Source: a virus. Taken from it: DNA of 20,875 nt. Location: positions 1 to 20,875 of the IMG/VR virus record IMGVR_UViG_3300030406_002221; one strand, 5' to 3'. Numbering within the stretch: position 1 is the stretch's first letter; every line of letters begins with the position of its first letter. A program made the position numbers and the translations under genes. Positions 1 through 5,527 of the stretch are shown piece after piece. The notes under the pieces are model-generated. The model worked only from the letters and a program-made list of their open reading frames with translations. It had not been told where the DNA came from and searched no databases.

Positions 1-62
1 TAGAGTATAGACTATCAAAACTTCTAAAGTTAGCTAAAAGCAAGGCAAAGAAAGTTGCTTAA
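1..62 (+). CDS. C-terminal end of an upstream gene (partial)
   Basis: Reading from position 3, an open frame runs to a TAA stop at 60-62 and gives 19 codons ending LLKLAKSKAKKVA. The tail is strongly basic with alternating Lys and Ala. The start lies outside the window, so the function cannot be told. The other two plus frames stop within the first 30 bases, and a hairpin follows 10 bases after this stop, both of which support this as the end of a real gene. It could still be a chance open stretch because it is so short. Confidence 0.5.
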   Translation, partial: EYRLSKLLKLAKSKAKKVA

Positions 63-72
63 CAAAACAAAT

Positions 73-97
73 AGGCAGGGGTTTCATACCCCTGTCT
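73..97 (+). terminator. Hairpin, possible intrinsic terminator after the upstream gene
   Basis: A 10-bp stem (73-82 with 88-97, one G-T wobble, core CAGGGGT/ACCCCTG) encloses a 5-base loop TTCAT. It lies between the stop at 62 and the ribosome-binding site of the next gene. It is one of the most GC-rich stretches in an AT-rich region. The plus-strand side is followed by only a short T run (TCTTAC). On the minus strand it is followed by ATTTGTTTTG, so it would terminate better in that direction. It could also be an RNA-processing or stability hairpin. Confidence 0.45.
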
Positions 98-120
98 TAC
101 ACAGTAAGAAAGGATATACA

Positions 121-360
121 ATGAACCAACAACAAAAAGCAGAGCATGATAAATTAGTTGACACTTTAATTGCTAGAGATAGTGAACGAGCCTATAGAAT
201 AGCAGATAGAATATTTTGGATAGTTATTGAAAACTCTCCCGCAAGAAATATTGATTTCTTCATAGAACCTGACCCTGATAATCCTGACGGAACAAGGAAC
301 ACAGAGAGAGGTCAAGAACTATTTAACGAACTAGAAAATTTTGCGAGGGATAATCTATGA
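121..360 (+). CDS. Small protein of unknown function (79 aa)
   Basis: I do not recognise this protein. The frame is open from 55, but AAGAAAGG at 106-113 sits just before the ATG at 121, so I place the start there (MNQQQKAEHDKL). The product is acidic and looks helical. It has a central hydrophobic stretch around FWIVIEN and a Pro/Asp-rich turn (EPDPDNPDG) near residue 55. It is the first of six tightly packed small plus-strand genes, and its stop overlaps the next start by 4 bp (ATGA), so translation is probably coupled. Phage genes of this size in this position are often early host-takeover or accessory genes, but that is inference. Confidence 0.75.
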   Translation: MNQQQKAEHDKLVDTLIARDSERAYRIADRIFWIVIENSPARNIDFFIEPDPDNPDGTRNTERGQELFNELENFARDNL

Positions 361-578
361 AACAAATAGATAAAGATACAATATCATTAGAGTGGACTAC
401 TGATGATGTTAAAATGCAATTAAAAAATAGAGGGCAAGAAAATGCATTGACTACTGATGAGTGCAGATTTGTTTTAAGCATGATGTTGGATAAGCATGAC
501 GCAACAATCGGTGTAAGTTGGGATGTCATGGATGTCTATATTGACAACGAAATTATAATGAAAGAGAGTGTACAATGA
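357..578 (+). CDS. Small conserved-looking phage protein (73 aa)
   Basis: The start ATG overlaps the previous stop (ATGA), with GAGGGA upstream as ribosome-binding site. The middle reads as SLEWTTDDVKMQ, and the C-terminal half contains KHDATIGVSWDVMDVYI. From memory, small proteins with an EDV segment and a HDATIGxxWD segment occur in several unrelated phages and remain uncharacterised; I could not search for this. There are no cysteines apart from one, and no membrane segment. Its stop overlaps the next small gene at 575, placing it inside a translationally coupled string. Confidence 0.8.
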   Translation: MKQIDKDTISLEWTTDDVKMQLKNRGQENALTTDECRFVLSMMLDKHDATIGVSWDVMDVYIDNEIIMKESVQ

Positions 579-754
579 GTAACATACATAACGATAGAAT
601 AAAAGAAGACATCATGGAAGAGGTTGAAAGCATGTCATTACATGAATTTCAAGAACTTCTAGATAAACATCACTTTAAAGCATTAAACCAATATATAGAC
701 GAACATATGGGAATGATAGTAGAGAAGTTATTTGAAGAGAGGTGTGACGGATGA
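575..754 (+). CDS. Small acidic helical protein of unknown function (59 aa)
   Basis: ATG at 575 overlaps the previous stop (ATGA), and its own TGA at 752-754 overlaps the next ATG at 751. AAAGAGAG lies upstream as a ribosome-binding site. Without this gene there would be an unexplained 172-base gap in an otherwise gapless string, and the double 4-bp overlap fits the pattern of its neighbours. The translation begins MSNIHNDRIKED and is rich in Glu, His and Met with a helical pattern (HEFQELLDKHHF). No motif is recognised. Confidence 0.75.
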   Translation: MSNIHNDRIKEDIMEEVESMSLHEFQELLDKHHFKALNQYIDEHMGMIVEKLFEERCDG

Positions 755-954
755 TAGATAAACTAAAAGTAATACAGTACACTTTAAGAGATACTGAAAA
801 ATATTTGTTTGGTATTATAAAAAATGAATGGATGAAAGACCACCCACATTTTGCATACAATCAAAAACAAGTATTACAAGATATAATTATTAATCTAGTA
901 AATAAACAAAACGAACTATCTAAATTGATAGACGAATTAAAGGAGGCAGAATAA
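751..954 (+). CDS. Small helical protein of unknown function (67 aa)
   Basis: It starts at the ATGA overlap with the preceding gene and stops at TAA 952-954, which overlaps the next ATG. The product begins MIDKLKVIQYTLRD and ends with a heptad-like helix (NKQNELSKLIDELKE). The middle contains a WMKDHPHF segment. No catalytic or metal-binding motif is visible. The good ribosome-binding site for the next gene (AGGAGG, 941-946) lies inside its last codons. Function unknown. Confidence 0.75.
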   Translation: MIDKLKVIQYTLRDTEKYLFGIIKNEWMKDHPHFAYNQKQVLQDIIINLVNKQNELSKLIDELKEAE

Positions 955-1274
955 TGAGTACACTAAAAGAAATGGAAGCACAAGTATTAAAAGTAAAAGA
1001 GAGAAGCAGAGAACGATTAAAAATTATTAATCAGTTGACAGAGGAAAACAAAGAACTGAGAATACAAAATAAATTTTTAGTTGATAGATTAGAGGTCTGG
1101 GCAGAAAGGAATTTTGCTGAACGACAGAAGAATATTAACATGACAGTTGATGAGGTTGTCGAACAATCTAAAAATAAAATGGATTATAAAAAAGAGCAAG
1201 AGTTAGCTAAGACTGTTGACGAGGTAACAGAGAGAGTTAAGAATTTAGATACAAAGGGAATGGTTAAGGATTAG
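954..1274 (+). CDS. Coiled-coil protein of unknown function (106 aa)
   Basis: ATG at 954 overlaps the previous TAA and is preceded by a perfect AGGAGG eight bases upstream. Most of the first 60 residues form a likely coiled coil (heptads around INQLTEENKELRIQNKFL). The second half repeats a short unit: MTVDEVVEQ near residue 62 and KTVDEVTER near residue 86 look like two copies of TVDEVxE(Q/R). It is highly charged with no membrane segment, so it probably acts in the cytoplasm as a dimer or adaptor. No family is recognised. Confidence 0.8.
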   Translation: MSTLKEMEAQVLKVKERSRERLKIINQLTEENKELRIQNKFLVDRLEVWAERNFAERQKNINMTVDEVVEQSKNKMDYKKEQELAKTVDEVTERVKNLDTKGMVKD

Positions 1275-1276
1275 TA

Positions 1277-1465
1277 ATGGCAGTATACTATATAGATGAG
1301 TACATAGAGTACGCAAAAGAGAAAGCAAGAGAAGCAAAAATGAAATGGATTAATGGTGATGATTGGAATGATGAGGAATATGAAAAACTAAAATTCCTAG
1401 AGGCTAGTCTAGACCATTTGGCTGATATGAAAAAACATGGACAAGTATTTTATACCGACTTTTAA
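1277..1465 (+). CDS. Small protein of unknown function (62 aa)
   Basis: ATG at 1277 lies two bases after the previous stop, with AAGGA at 1266-1270. The product begins MAVYYIDEYIEYA, then has an alternating Lys/Glu/Ala helix and a WINGDDWNDEEYEKL segment. It ends the first plus-strand cluster and is followed by a hairpin at 1486-1501 and a gene facing it. It is acidic and soluble, with no known motif. Confidence 0.75.
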   Translation: MAVYYIDEYIEYAKEKAREAKMKWINGDDWNDEEYEKLKFLEASLDHLADMKKHGQVFYTDF

Positions 1466-1485
1466 CCCCTTACAAACACACACGA

Positions 1486-1501
1486 GGGTCATTAAAGACC
1501 C
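1486..1501. terminator. Hairpin between convergent genes, possible bidirectional terminator
   Basis: A perfect 5-bp stem GGGTC/GACCC with a 6-base loop (ATTAAA) lies between the end of the plus cluster (1465) and the end of the lone minus-strand gene (1537). The GGG can also pair with ACCCCT at 1465-1470, so two alternative foldings exist. The U tract is poor on the plus side. The minus side is GT-rich (TCGTGTGTGTTTGT). The position between two converging 3' ends is the strongest argument. Confidence 0.45.
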
Positions 1502-1536
1502 CTTGTATGCGTCTTAAAATGGAAAAAAATCAATCA

Positions 1537-1710
1537 TCATTTGTCTTTTTTAGTGGTTTTAACTTTAAGTTTGTTTTCAGCCCATGCCCAATCATCTTGT
1601 GGGTATTCTGTTCTGACAAACTTTCTGATATAGTTCTCATCAGTATGATACTTATCAAACATACTAATAAGAAACCCGATAGATTTTTCAGTAATCCCAA
1701 ATACATTCAT
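1537..1710 (-). CDS. Lone minus-strand small protein of unknown function (57 aa)
   Basis: On the minus strand, GGAGGTG is followed after a short spacer by ATG at 1710, a textbook ribosome-binding site. I therefore use this start (MNVFGITEKSIGFL) rather than an in-frame ATG six codons upstream. The product has 57 residues, contains a DDWAWAEN segment and ends in a basic Lys/Thr tail (KVKTTKKDK). It is the only minus-strand gene in the early half. It faces the small-gene cluster and diverges from the zinc-knuckle gene. That isolated, opposed position would suit a regulator, but the sequence shows no helix-turn-helix I can identify. Confidence 0.7.
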   Translation of the reverse strand: MNVFGITEKSIGFLISMFDKYHTDENYIRKFVRTEYPQDDWAWAENKLKVKTTKKDK

Positions 1711-1726
1711 AATTTCACCTCCATAC

Positions 1727-1741
1727 ATTATATAAATTATA
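1727..1741 (-). promoter_or_regulatory. Candidate promoter -10 elements for the lone minus-strand gene
   Basis: Read on the minus strand, two exact TATAAT hexamers lie three bases apart (1741-1736 and 1732-1727), 17 to 31 bases before the start codon at 1710. No convincing -35 hexamer is present at the usual distance. In such AT-rich DNA the match could be chance, though two exact copies just upstream of an isolated gene make a promoter plausible. Confidence 0.35.
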
Positions 1742-1809
1742 ATGCTGTTTTATGAAAGTACTAGTGTTATTTTTGCAAATGAGGTGTTACAATTTGATAC
1801 ATTTTGTTC

Positions 1810-1837
1810 TTGACAAATTGAATAAAATGTGCATACT
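1810..1837 (+). promoter_or_regulatory. Sigma70-like promoter for the zinc-knuckle gene
   Basis: TTGACA at 1810-1815 is followed after 16 bp by CATACT at 1832-1837 (or ATACTA one base later). The transcript would begin around 1844, leaving a leader of about 15 bases that carries the AGAAAGG ribosome-binding site (1844-1850). A 7-bp inverted repeat (CAATTTG 1790-1796, CAAATTG 1814-1820) overlaps the -35 and could be an operator. The layout matches the promoter at 2376 (same -35, same 16-bp spacing). Confidence 0.65.
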
Positions 1838-1858
1838 AATATTAGAAAGGAAAATAAA

Positions 1859-2101
1859 ATGAAACAAAAAAGAAAAGTAGAATGTCCTGAGTGTGAAGGC
1901 AAAGGTAGAATACCTATATGTCCTGAACCTAGGTACGATGAGTGGGAAGAGTGTCCTGTATGTGAAGGGCATGGTTCTTGGTTAGAAGAGTATGACCCAC
2001 AAGACGATAAGTATTTAATAGATGATGAGTATCTTGAAACAATGAAAAAAGATATAGAAGATACTCTCATTGAACAAGTTAGAAAAGAAAGGATTATATA
2101 A
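1859..2101 (+). CDS. Small protein with two DnaJ-type zinc knuckles (80 aa)
   Basis: Two CxxCxGxG motifs (CPECEGKG near residue 9, CPVCEGHG near residue 32) are the four-cysteine knuckles of the DnaJ central zinc-binding domain, which binds zinc and unfolded or partner protein. The J domain and the substrate-binding part of DnaJ are absent. The second half is an acidic helix (DDKYLIDDEYLETMKKD). The frame is open from 1829, but AGAAAGG at 1844-1850 selects the ATG at 1859. A sigma70-like promoter lies directly upstream, and the next gene overlaps by one base. The same knuckle pair is inserted in this phage's DNA polymerase. A role in replication protein assembly is possible but is inference. 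Confidence 0.85.
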   Translation: MKQKRKVECPECEGKGRIPICPEPRYDEWEECPVCEGHGSWLEEYDPQDDKYLIDDEYLETMKKDIEDTLIEQVRKERII

Positions 2102-2286
2102 TGGAAACCAAAAAGTATGTAGTGTATGTTAAAGAAACAGTAACTAAAAAGTATTTTGTAGAGGCAGAAAATGGTGAAGACGCTAAAGATAAATACTTGC
2201 TAGAAGGTTTAACTTCACCTTTGTATGACGCAGAAATAGATAGAGAAATAACTTATGTATCTTTGGCTAATGAAAATAACTTCTGA
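2101..2286 (+). CDS. Small DpnD/PcfM-like protein (61 aa)
   Basis: The start ATG shares its first base with the preceding TAA stop, so the two genes are coupled. The sequence VYVKETVTKKYFVEAENGED resembles, from memory, the short DpnD/PcfM-like family: an antiparallel pair of strands followed by an AExxEDA helix. The biochemical role of that family is not established. The protein is acidic with no cysteine or membrane segment. Family assignment is tentative; the existence of the gene is well supported by the overlap and the coding pattern. Confidence 0.7.
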   Translation: METKKYVVYVKETVTKKYFVEAENGEDAKDKYLLEGLTSPLYDAEIDREITYVSLANENNF

Positions 2287-2355
2287 TTTTTCCATGTGTA
2301 TAGTAGATATATATCCCCGCATGGACAATCATATGTTATCATATATTAACAGATT

Positions 2356-2381
2356 TGTCAAGAAAAAAATAATGCTTGACA
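2356..2381. repeat. Inverted repeat overlapping the primase promoter -35
   Basis: TGTCAAG (2356-2362) and CTTGACA (2375-2381) are exact reverse complements separated by 12 bp. The right arm contains the -35 hexamer TTGACA, so a protein bound to this repeat would block the promoter. The left arm read on the minus strand is also a TTGACA, with TAACAT 17 bp further on, so a divergent minus-strand promoter is an alternative explanation. No minus-strand gene lies in front of it. Confidence 0.5.
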
Positions 2382-2403
2382 TCTATAAAAAAAAGTGTAT
2401 ACT
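2376..2403 (+). promoter_or_regulatory. Strong sigma70-like promoter giving a near-leaderless primase mRNA
   Basis: TTGACA (2376-2381) and TATACT (2398-2403) are separated by 16 bp, with a run of eight A in the spacer. Transcription would begin around 2409-2411, only 3 to 5 bases before the primase ATG at 2414. There is no Shine-Dalgarno sequence in between. The promoter is therefore expected to produce a leaderless or almost leaderless message. Confidence 0.75.
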
Positions 2404-2413
2404 GTAATAGATA

Positions 2414-3208
2414 ATGGAATATCAACATCAATTAAAAGCAATTCAAACCCTTAATATTGAGAAGGGTGGGAGTTATAGGGGTGATTGTATGTTCTGTTTG
2501 AATAGAAACACCTTGTCAGTTAGAAATGAAAATGGTAAATTATTTTGGAATTGTTTTCATGCTAACTGTGATGCTAAAGGTATGGCTAACAATGGTGTAA
2601 CCATAGATGACTTACAAACTTTTATGGATAGTAAAAACTCTTCTCATGATATCCCTCTTAAATTTACTATCCCCAAAGAGTTTGTAACAGTCTATGGTAA
2701 TAACAAAGCAAGAGAATACATCAGCAAGTATGAGTTGGAAGACACAGAGGCTAGATTGATGTATGATGTAAAACAAGATAGAATAGTTTTCCTCATAGAA
2801 AATAATGGGGAAGTTGTCGGTGCGGTAGGTCGTGGCTTGGCTGATGACACAATTCCAAAATGGTATAAGTATAATACTTGTCATTACCCTTTCGTGGCAG
2901 GTAATAATAAATATGTTGGTGTTGTCGTGGAGGATTGTGTCTCAGCCAGTAAAGTTGCACTTGCTAATCTTACTGGAATAGCTATCATGGGTACAAGTTT
3001 AAAAGAAGAGTTTATAAAACCTATAGCTGATATTATAGATAGATGTTTTGTTTGTTTAGATAAAGATGCAACAGAAAAAAGTTTTAAGATAAAAGATACT
3101 TTGTCTTATCATATTCCTACTTATGTTAAGATGATAGATAAAGATTTAAAATATTATAGTGTTAAAGAGTTAAAAGAATGGGGTGAAAAATTATGCGAGA
3201 CTTTATAG
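2414..3208 (+). CDS. DNA primase: zinc ribbon plus Toprim domain (264 aa)
   Basis: It synthesises RNA primers for the lagging strand. The N-terminal zinc ribbon has CMFC (C25, C28) and CFHANC (C47, C52), which in T7-type primases read the priming site. A Toprim-like core follows, with the metal-binding acidic residues visible as E173 (VVVED) and the D216-K-D218 pair (CLDKDA), plus a preceding segment (VVGAVGRG near 134) like that of T7 gp4. At 264 residues it is about half of T7 gp4: the helicase half is absent and sits in a separate gene at 4259. The start at 2414 lacks a ribosome-binding site, but no alternative Met precedes the first zinc cysteines, and the promoter ends just upstream. It heads the replication module. 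Confidence 0.88.
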   Translation: MEYQHQLKAIQTLNIEKGGSYRGDCMFCLNRNTLSVRNENGKLFWNCFHANCDAKGMANNGVTIDDLQTFMDSKNSSHDIPLKFTIPKEFVTVYGNNKAREYISKYELEDTEARLMYDVKQDRIVFLIENNGEVVGAVGRGLADDTIPKWYKYNTCHYPFVAGNNKYVGVVVEDCVSASKVALANLTGIAIMGTSLKEEFIKPIADIIDRCFVCLDKDATEKSFKIKDTLSYHIPTYVKMIDKDLKYYSVKELKEWGEKLCETL

Positions 3209-3285
3209 CGTTATTGATGTCAATGTTTATAGTGTTAGCATTTCTACTTTACTTAGTAGCAAACCTACCTAATGCGTATGTATAA
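3193..3285 (+). CDS. Tiny single-pass membrane protein (30 aa)
   Basis: ATG at 3193 lies inside the last codons of the primase (16-base overlap). The frame runs MRDFIALLMSMFIVLAFLLY to TAA at 3285, with a hydrophobic helix covering residues 4-24. It fills an otherwise empty 63-base gap between the primase and the next gene, whose ATG at 3272 overlaps its end. Hydrophobic codons could arise by chance in AT-rich DNA and the ribosome-binding site is weak (GGGGTG). The chained overlaps favour a real gene. It would sit in the inner membrane; function unknown. Confidence 0.5.
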   Translation: MRDFIALLMSMFIVLAFLLYLVANLPNAYV

Positions 3286-3583
3286 TAATATTATATTAGA
3301 GAGGCACTACAAGAAAGGTAGTAAAGGTGGCAGATTTAAAATATCTGAAAAGAATAAAAAGTTTTGGAAAACTTGGGATACATCAGTCAATACATCTGAA
3401 AAACAAACTGAAGGTAAGATTGTTATGGGTGGTGGCAGAGCAATTAGATTTGATAGAAAATTATCTATCGGTTGTAGTACTAGTAAAATAAATTATGATG
3501 ATTACAAAATGAAAGTTTTTAATTGTGACAGAGCCACAAAAAAAATGTACGAAGAGTATTACAAAAAAAATAAATATACATAG
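3272..3583 (+). CDS. Basic protein of unknown function (103 aa)
   Basis: The start is ATG at 3272, with a second ATG two codons later; neither has a clear ribosome-binding site, so coupling to the preceding tiny gene is likely. The product is very lysine-rich (HYKKGSKGGRF, SEKNKKFWKTW) with two cysteines in the second half and a Lys/Tyr tail. The basic surface would suit nucleic-acid binding, and its neighbours are the primase and helicase, but no fold or motif is recognised. The stop TAG at 3581-3583 is part of the next gene's ribosome-binding site (TAGAAAGG). Confidence 0.7.
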   Translation: MRMYNNIILERHYKKGSKGGRFKISEKNKKFWKTWDTSVNTSEKQTEGKIVMGGGRAIRFDRKLSIGCSTSKINYDDYKMKVFNCDRATKKMYEEYYKKNKYT

Positions 3584-3593
3584 AAAGGGAACA

Positions 3594-4040
3594 ATGGGAT
3601 TATTTGACGATAGAGAAAAATATTTAGTAGATGTAATGGGAGTGGCTACGATAGTTAAGGTTGGTTATAGTAGATATGATGACATATATAATGAACCTAC
3701 AATTATGTATCATATTACTTACGAGAACAAAGCGTTGTACGATTTAGGTGATGATACAGATAAAACTTATCAGCCTGATAAAAAATGTAAGACTAGTGGT
3801 ATAAAAATAGTGAGTGGTAAGAGATTAAAAGAATATCAATTACCTTTTAGCGAAACAGGATATCGCTCAGACTTTTCTAGTATTATGAAATATAATCCAC
3901 AGTATACTAGCCAAGAAGCCATTTTAGAGTCAGCAAAACATTTATTACAAGAAAGTGGTATACATAGAGATAAATATTTTGATGCAGAAACATTTGAAGA
4001 TAAACCTATTGTAAGTGTGGAAAAAATATTATGGCAATAA
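3594..4040 (+). CDS. Protein of unknown function in the replication module (148 aa)
   Basis: AGAAAGG at 3582-3588 precedes ATG at 3594, so I reject the longer reading from 3525, whose extra residues overlap the preceding gene. The product begins MGLFDDREKYLVDVMG and contains a beta-rich first half (ATIVKVGYSRYDD) followed by a Ser/Tyr-rich stretch and an acidic helix near the end. No catalytic motif is seen. Its last 10 bases overlap the next gene's start. Its place between primase and helicase suggests replication or early takeover, as inference only. Confidence 0.75.
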   Translation: MGLFDDREKYLVDVMGVATIVKVGYSRYDDIYNEPTIMYHITYENKALYDLGDDTDKTYQPDKKCKTSGIKIVSGKRLKEYQLPFSETGYRSDFSSIMKYNPQYTSQEAILESAKHLLQESGIHRDKYFDAETFEDKPIVSVEKILWQ

Positions 4041-4228
4041 AATTATTATTATTATTATTAATTAGTTCTTGTACATTTTCTTTTAACAGAGATAAAGAGG
4101 ATAAAATAATTATAGAAAAGTTAGAGCCTATTCAAGACACAAAATTAGATTGTGACGCACATGACTTAACAAAGTTAGAAGTAGCAAAGTGTAAAATGGA
4201 AGCAAAGCTATTGGAGTTAAAATATTAA
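4031..4228 (+). CDS. Small predicted lipoprotein (65 aa)
   Basis: After MAIK comes a run of six Leu (TTA codons) and then ISSC at residues 11-14, a good lipobox. Signal peptidase II would cleave before C14 to leave a lipid-anchored protein of about 52 residues in the periplasm. The mature part is charged and has two further cysteines, possibly a disulphide. It lacks the Pro-rich composition of Rz1-type spanins and lies in the replication module, far from the lysis genes. T5 Llp is a small early phage lipoprotein that protects the infected cell against superinfection; a similar role is possible but not shown. The start overlaps the preceding gene by 10 bases. Confidence 0.7.
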   Translation: MAIKLLLLLLISSCTFSFNRDKEDKIIIEKLEPIQDTKLDCDAHDLTKLEVAKCKMEAKLLELKY

Positions 4229-4258
4229 ATCTTACATGAGTAAGATAGAAAGGGTATC

Positions 4259-5515
4259 ATGGAAGACGGAAACTTAAAACTATATGTTTTAAAAATAATA
4301 TTAAAAAAGAAAGTATTTGATAGAGTAAAGAAAATTGTATCAGATTCTTTTTTTGTAAATGGTGGCAGAGATATATACAAAGCCATATCAAAAATATACG
4401 AGGATAATCCTGGGATAGAAGAGATAAGTATTGCTGATTTAAGAATCAGTTATTTTGAAACATACTTTGCAAATCAAAGTTATCAAGCACAAAAAAATAT
4501 AAAAGATTTAATTAGTAGGATAGAACATATCCAAGACATGAATGATAGTGTTGTAGAAAATGCTATCAAGAGTATGTATAAATCATCTAAAGCAGATGAG
4601 ATGTCAAGACTATGTATAGCTATTGGTAACAATCCTAGTGAGCATAGTTTTAAAGAAGTACAAAGATTTCTAGAAACTATTGATGAGGAATACTTTGATA
4701 CAGTTGATGATACTTCAGTTACTAAAGATGTAGATGAAATAATAGAAGCAGTAAATCAACAAAGAGAATTTAAGTTTAATATACATGCACTACAAAACGC
4801 TACAGAAGGTATTGGTAAAGGTAATTTTATGATTGTTTTTGCTAGACCTGAAAGTGGCAAGACTGCCTTTTGGGTTAGTATGGTAGCAAATGAAGGAGGC
4901 TTTGCGTGGCAAAAAAAGAATGTTCATATTTTTTGTAACGAAGAACCTGCTATCCGAACACAAATGAGAATGTTAAACGCATGTAGTAATCTAACCAAGA
5001 GGCAGATATTAAATGGTAGTAGGCAATTAGCCAAAGACAAGTGGCAAGAAATACAATCTTATATTTATACTCACGATAGTGTTGATATGAATATGGAGGA
5101 TTTAAATACCTATTGTAAAGAGCATGATGTAGATATATTAATCATAGACCAATTAGATAAAGTCAATGTAACAGGTAAATATAATTCGTCTCATGAAAAA
5201 TTAGGTGAGGTATATAGACAAGCTAGAGAGATTGCAAAAAGACATGATGTGTTTGTCATAGGATTATCTCAAGCGTCAGCAGAGGCACATGGTAGAACAC
5301 GATTAAGTTTTAATGTTATGGCTAATTCTAAAACGGGCAAAGCTGCGGAGGCAGATGTTATTGTAGGTATAGGAAAATTAGATGAGGGTAGAGAAGACCC
5401 TAACGAAGCATGTGTAAGACAGATAACTATTTCTAAAAATAAACTAACAGGAGACCACGGTGAGTTCGAAGTAAGACTAGTTCCCACCTTGTCACAATTC
5501 ACTTCATTTACATAG
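4259..5515 (+). CDS. DnaB-like replicative helicase (418 aa)
   Basis: This is a hexameric RecA-fold helicase that unwinds DNA at the fork. Walker A is ARPESGKT (195-202), with Ala in place of the usual first Gly. Walker B is DILIIDQ (292-298). The catalytic Glu is probably E228 or E229 (CNEEP), and the Gln sensor is in GLSQAS (335-340). Near the C-terminus, ISKNKLTGDHGEF resembles the DnaB-family end strand with its Arg/Lys finger region. Residues 1-150 form a helical N-terminal part with no primase motifs, so the primase at 2414 must act with it as a separate protein. AGAAAGG at 4247-4253 sets the ATG at 4259. The polymerase starts 13 bases after its stop. Confidence 0.9.
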   Translation: MEDGNLKLYVLKIILKKKVFDRVKKIVSDSFFVNGGRDIYKAISKIYEDNPGIEEISIADLRISYFETYFANQSYQAQKNIKDLISRIEHIQDMNDSVVENAIKSMYKSSKADEMSRLCIAIGNNPSEHSFKEVQRFLETIDEEYFDTVDDTSVTKDVDEIIEAVNQQREFKFNIHALQNATEGIGKGNFMIVFARPESGKTAFWVSMVANEGGFAWQKKNVHIFCNEEPAIRTQMRMLNACSNLTKRQILNGSRQLAKDKWQEIQSYIYTHDSVDMNMEDLNTYCKEHDVDILIIDQLDKVNVTGKYNSSHEKLGEVYRQAREIAKRHDVFVIGLSQASAEAHGRTRLSFNVMANSKTGKAAEADVIVGIGKLDEGREDPNEACVRQITISKNKLTGDHGEFEVRLVPTLSQFTSFT

Positions 5516-5527
5516 AAAGGACAACAA

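Larger units (their letters stand above)
2287..2413. other. Non-coding control region upstream of the primase
   Basis: There is no gene in these 127 bases, a long gap for this genome. It contains a 6-bp stem TCCATG/CATGGA (2291-2296, 2320-2325) enclosing a 10-bp palindrome GATATATATC (2306-2315). Next come a direct repeat of ATCATAT (from about 2329 and again from about 2339), an inverted repeat TGTCAAG/CTTGACA and the promoter at 2376-2403. The second half is almost pure AT. It could serve as a repressor-controlled promoter, a replication origin, or both; only the promoter is well supported. Confidence 0.5.

Noticed and set aside
20-100. A tRNA-like appearance: a TTCTAAA loop near 26 and a GGGG-TTTCATA-CCCC arm near 78.
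   Set aside because: The anticodon stem does not pair beyond three bases, the T-loop lacks TTC at the proper place and no acceptor stem can be drawn.
1507-1755. An 82-residue plus-strand frame opposite the lone minus-strand gene.
   Set aside because: No ribosome-binding site, odd Phe/Ser/Cys composition typical of the reverse reading of a coding gene, and the opposite frame has a perfect ribosome-binding site.
1752-1862. A 36-codon plus-strand frame starting ATGAAAGTACTAG and ending just inside the zinc-knuckle gene.
   Set aside because: It has no ribosome-binding site and runs straight through the promoter at 1810-1837 and the ribosome-binding site of the next gene.
4031-4228. The small lipoprotein as an Rz1-type outer spanin.
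   Set aside because: It lacks proline richness, has no Rz partner next to it and lies more than 6 kb from the endolysin in the opposite transcription unit.
4230-4245. Small hairpin TCTTAC/GTAAGA before the helicase gene as a terminator or attenuator.
   Set aside because: Only six AT-rich pairs, no T tract, and the helicase ribosome-binding site follows directly; chance is likely.
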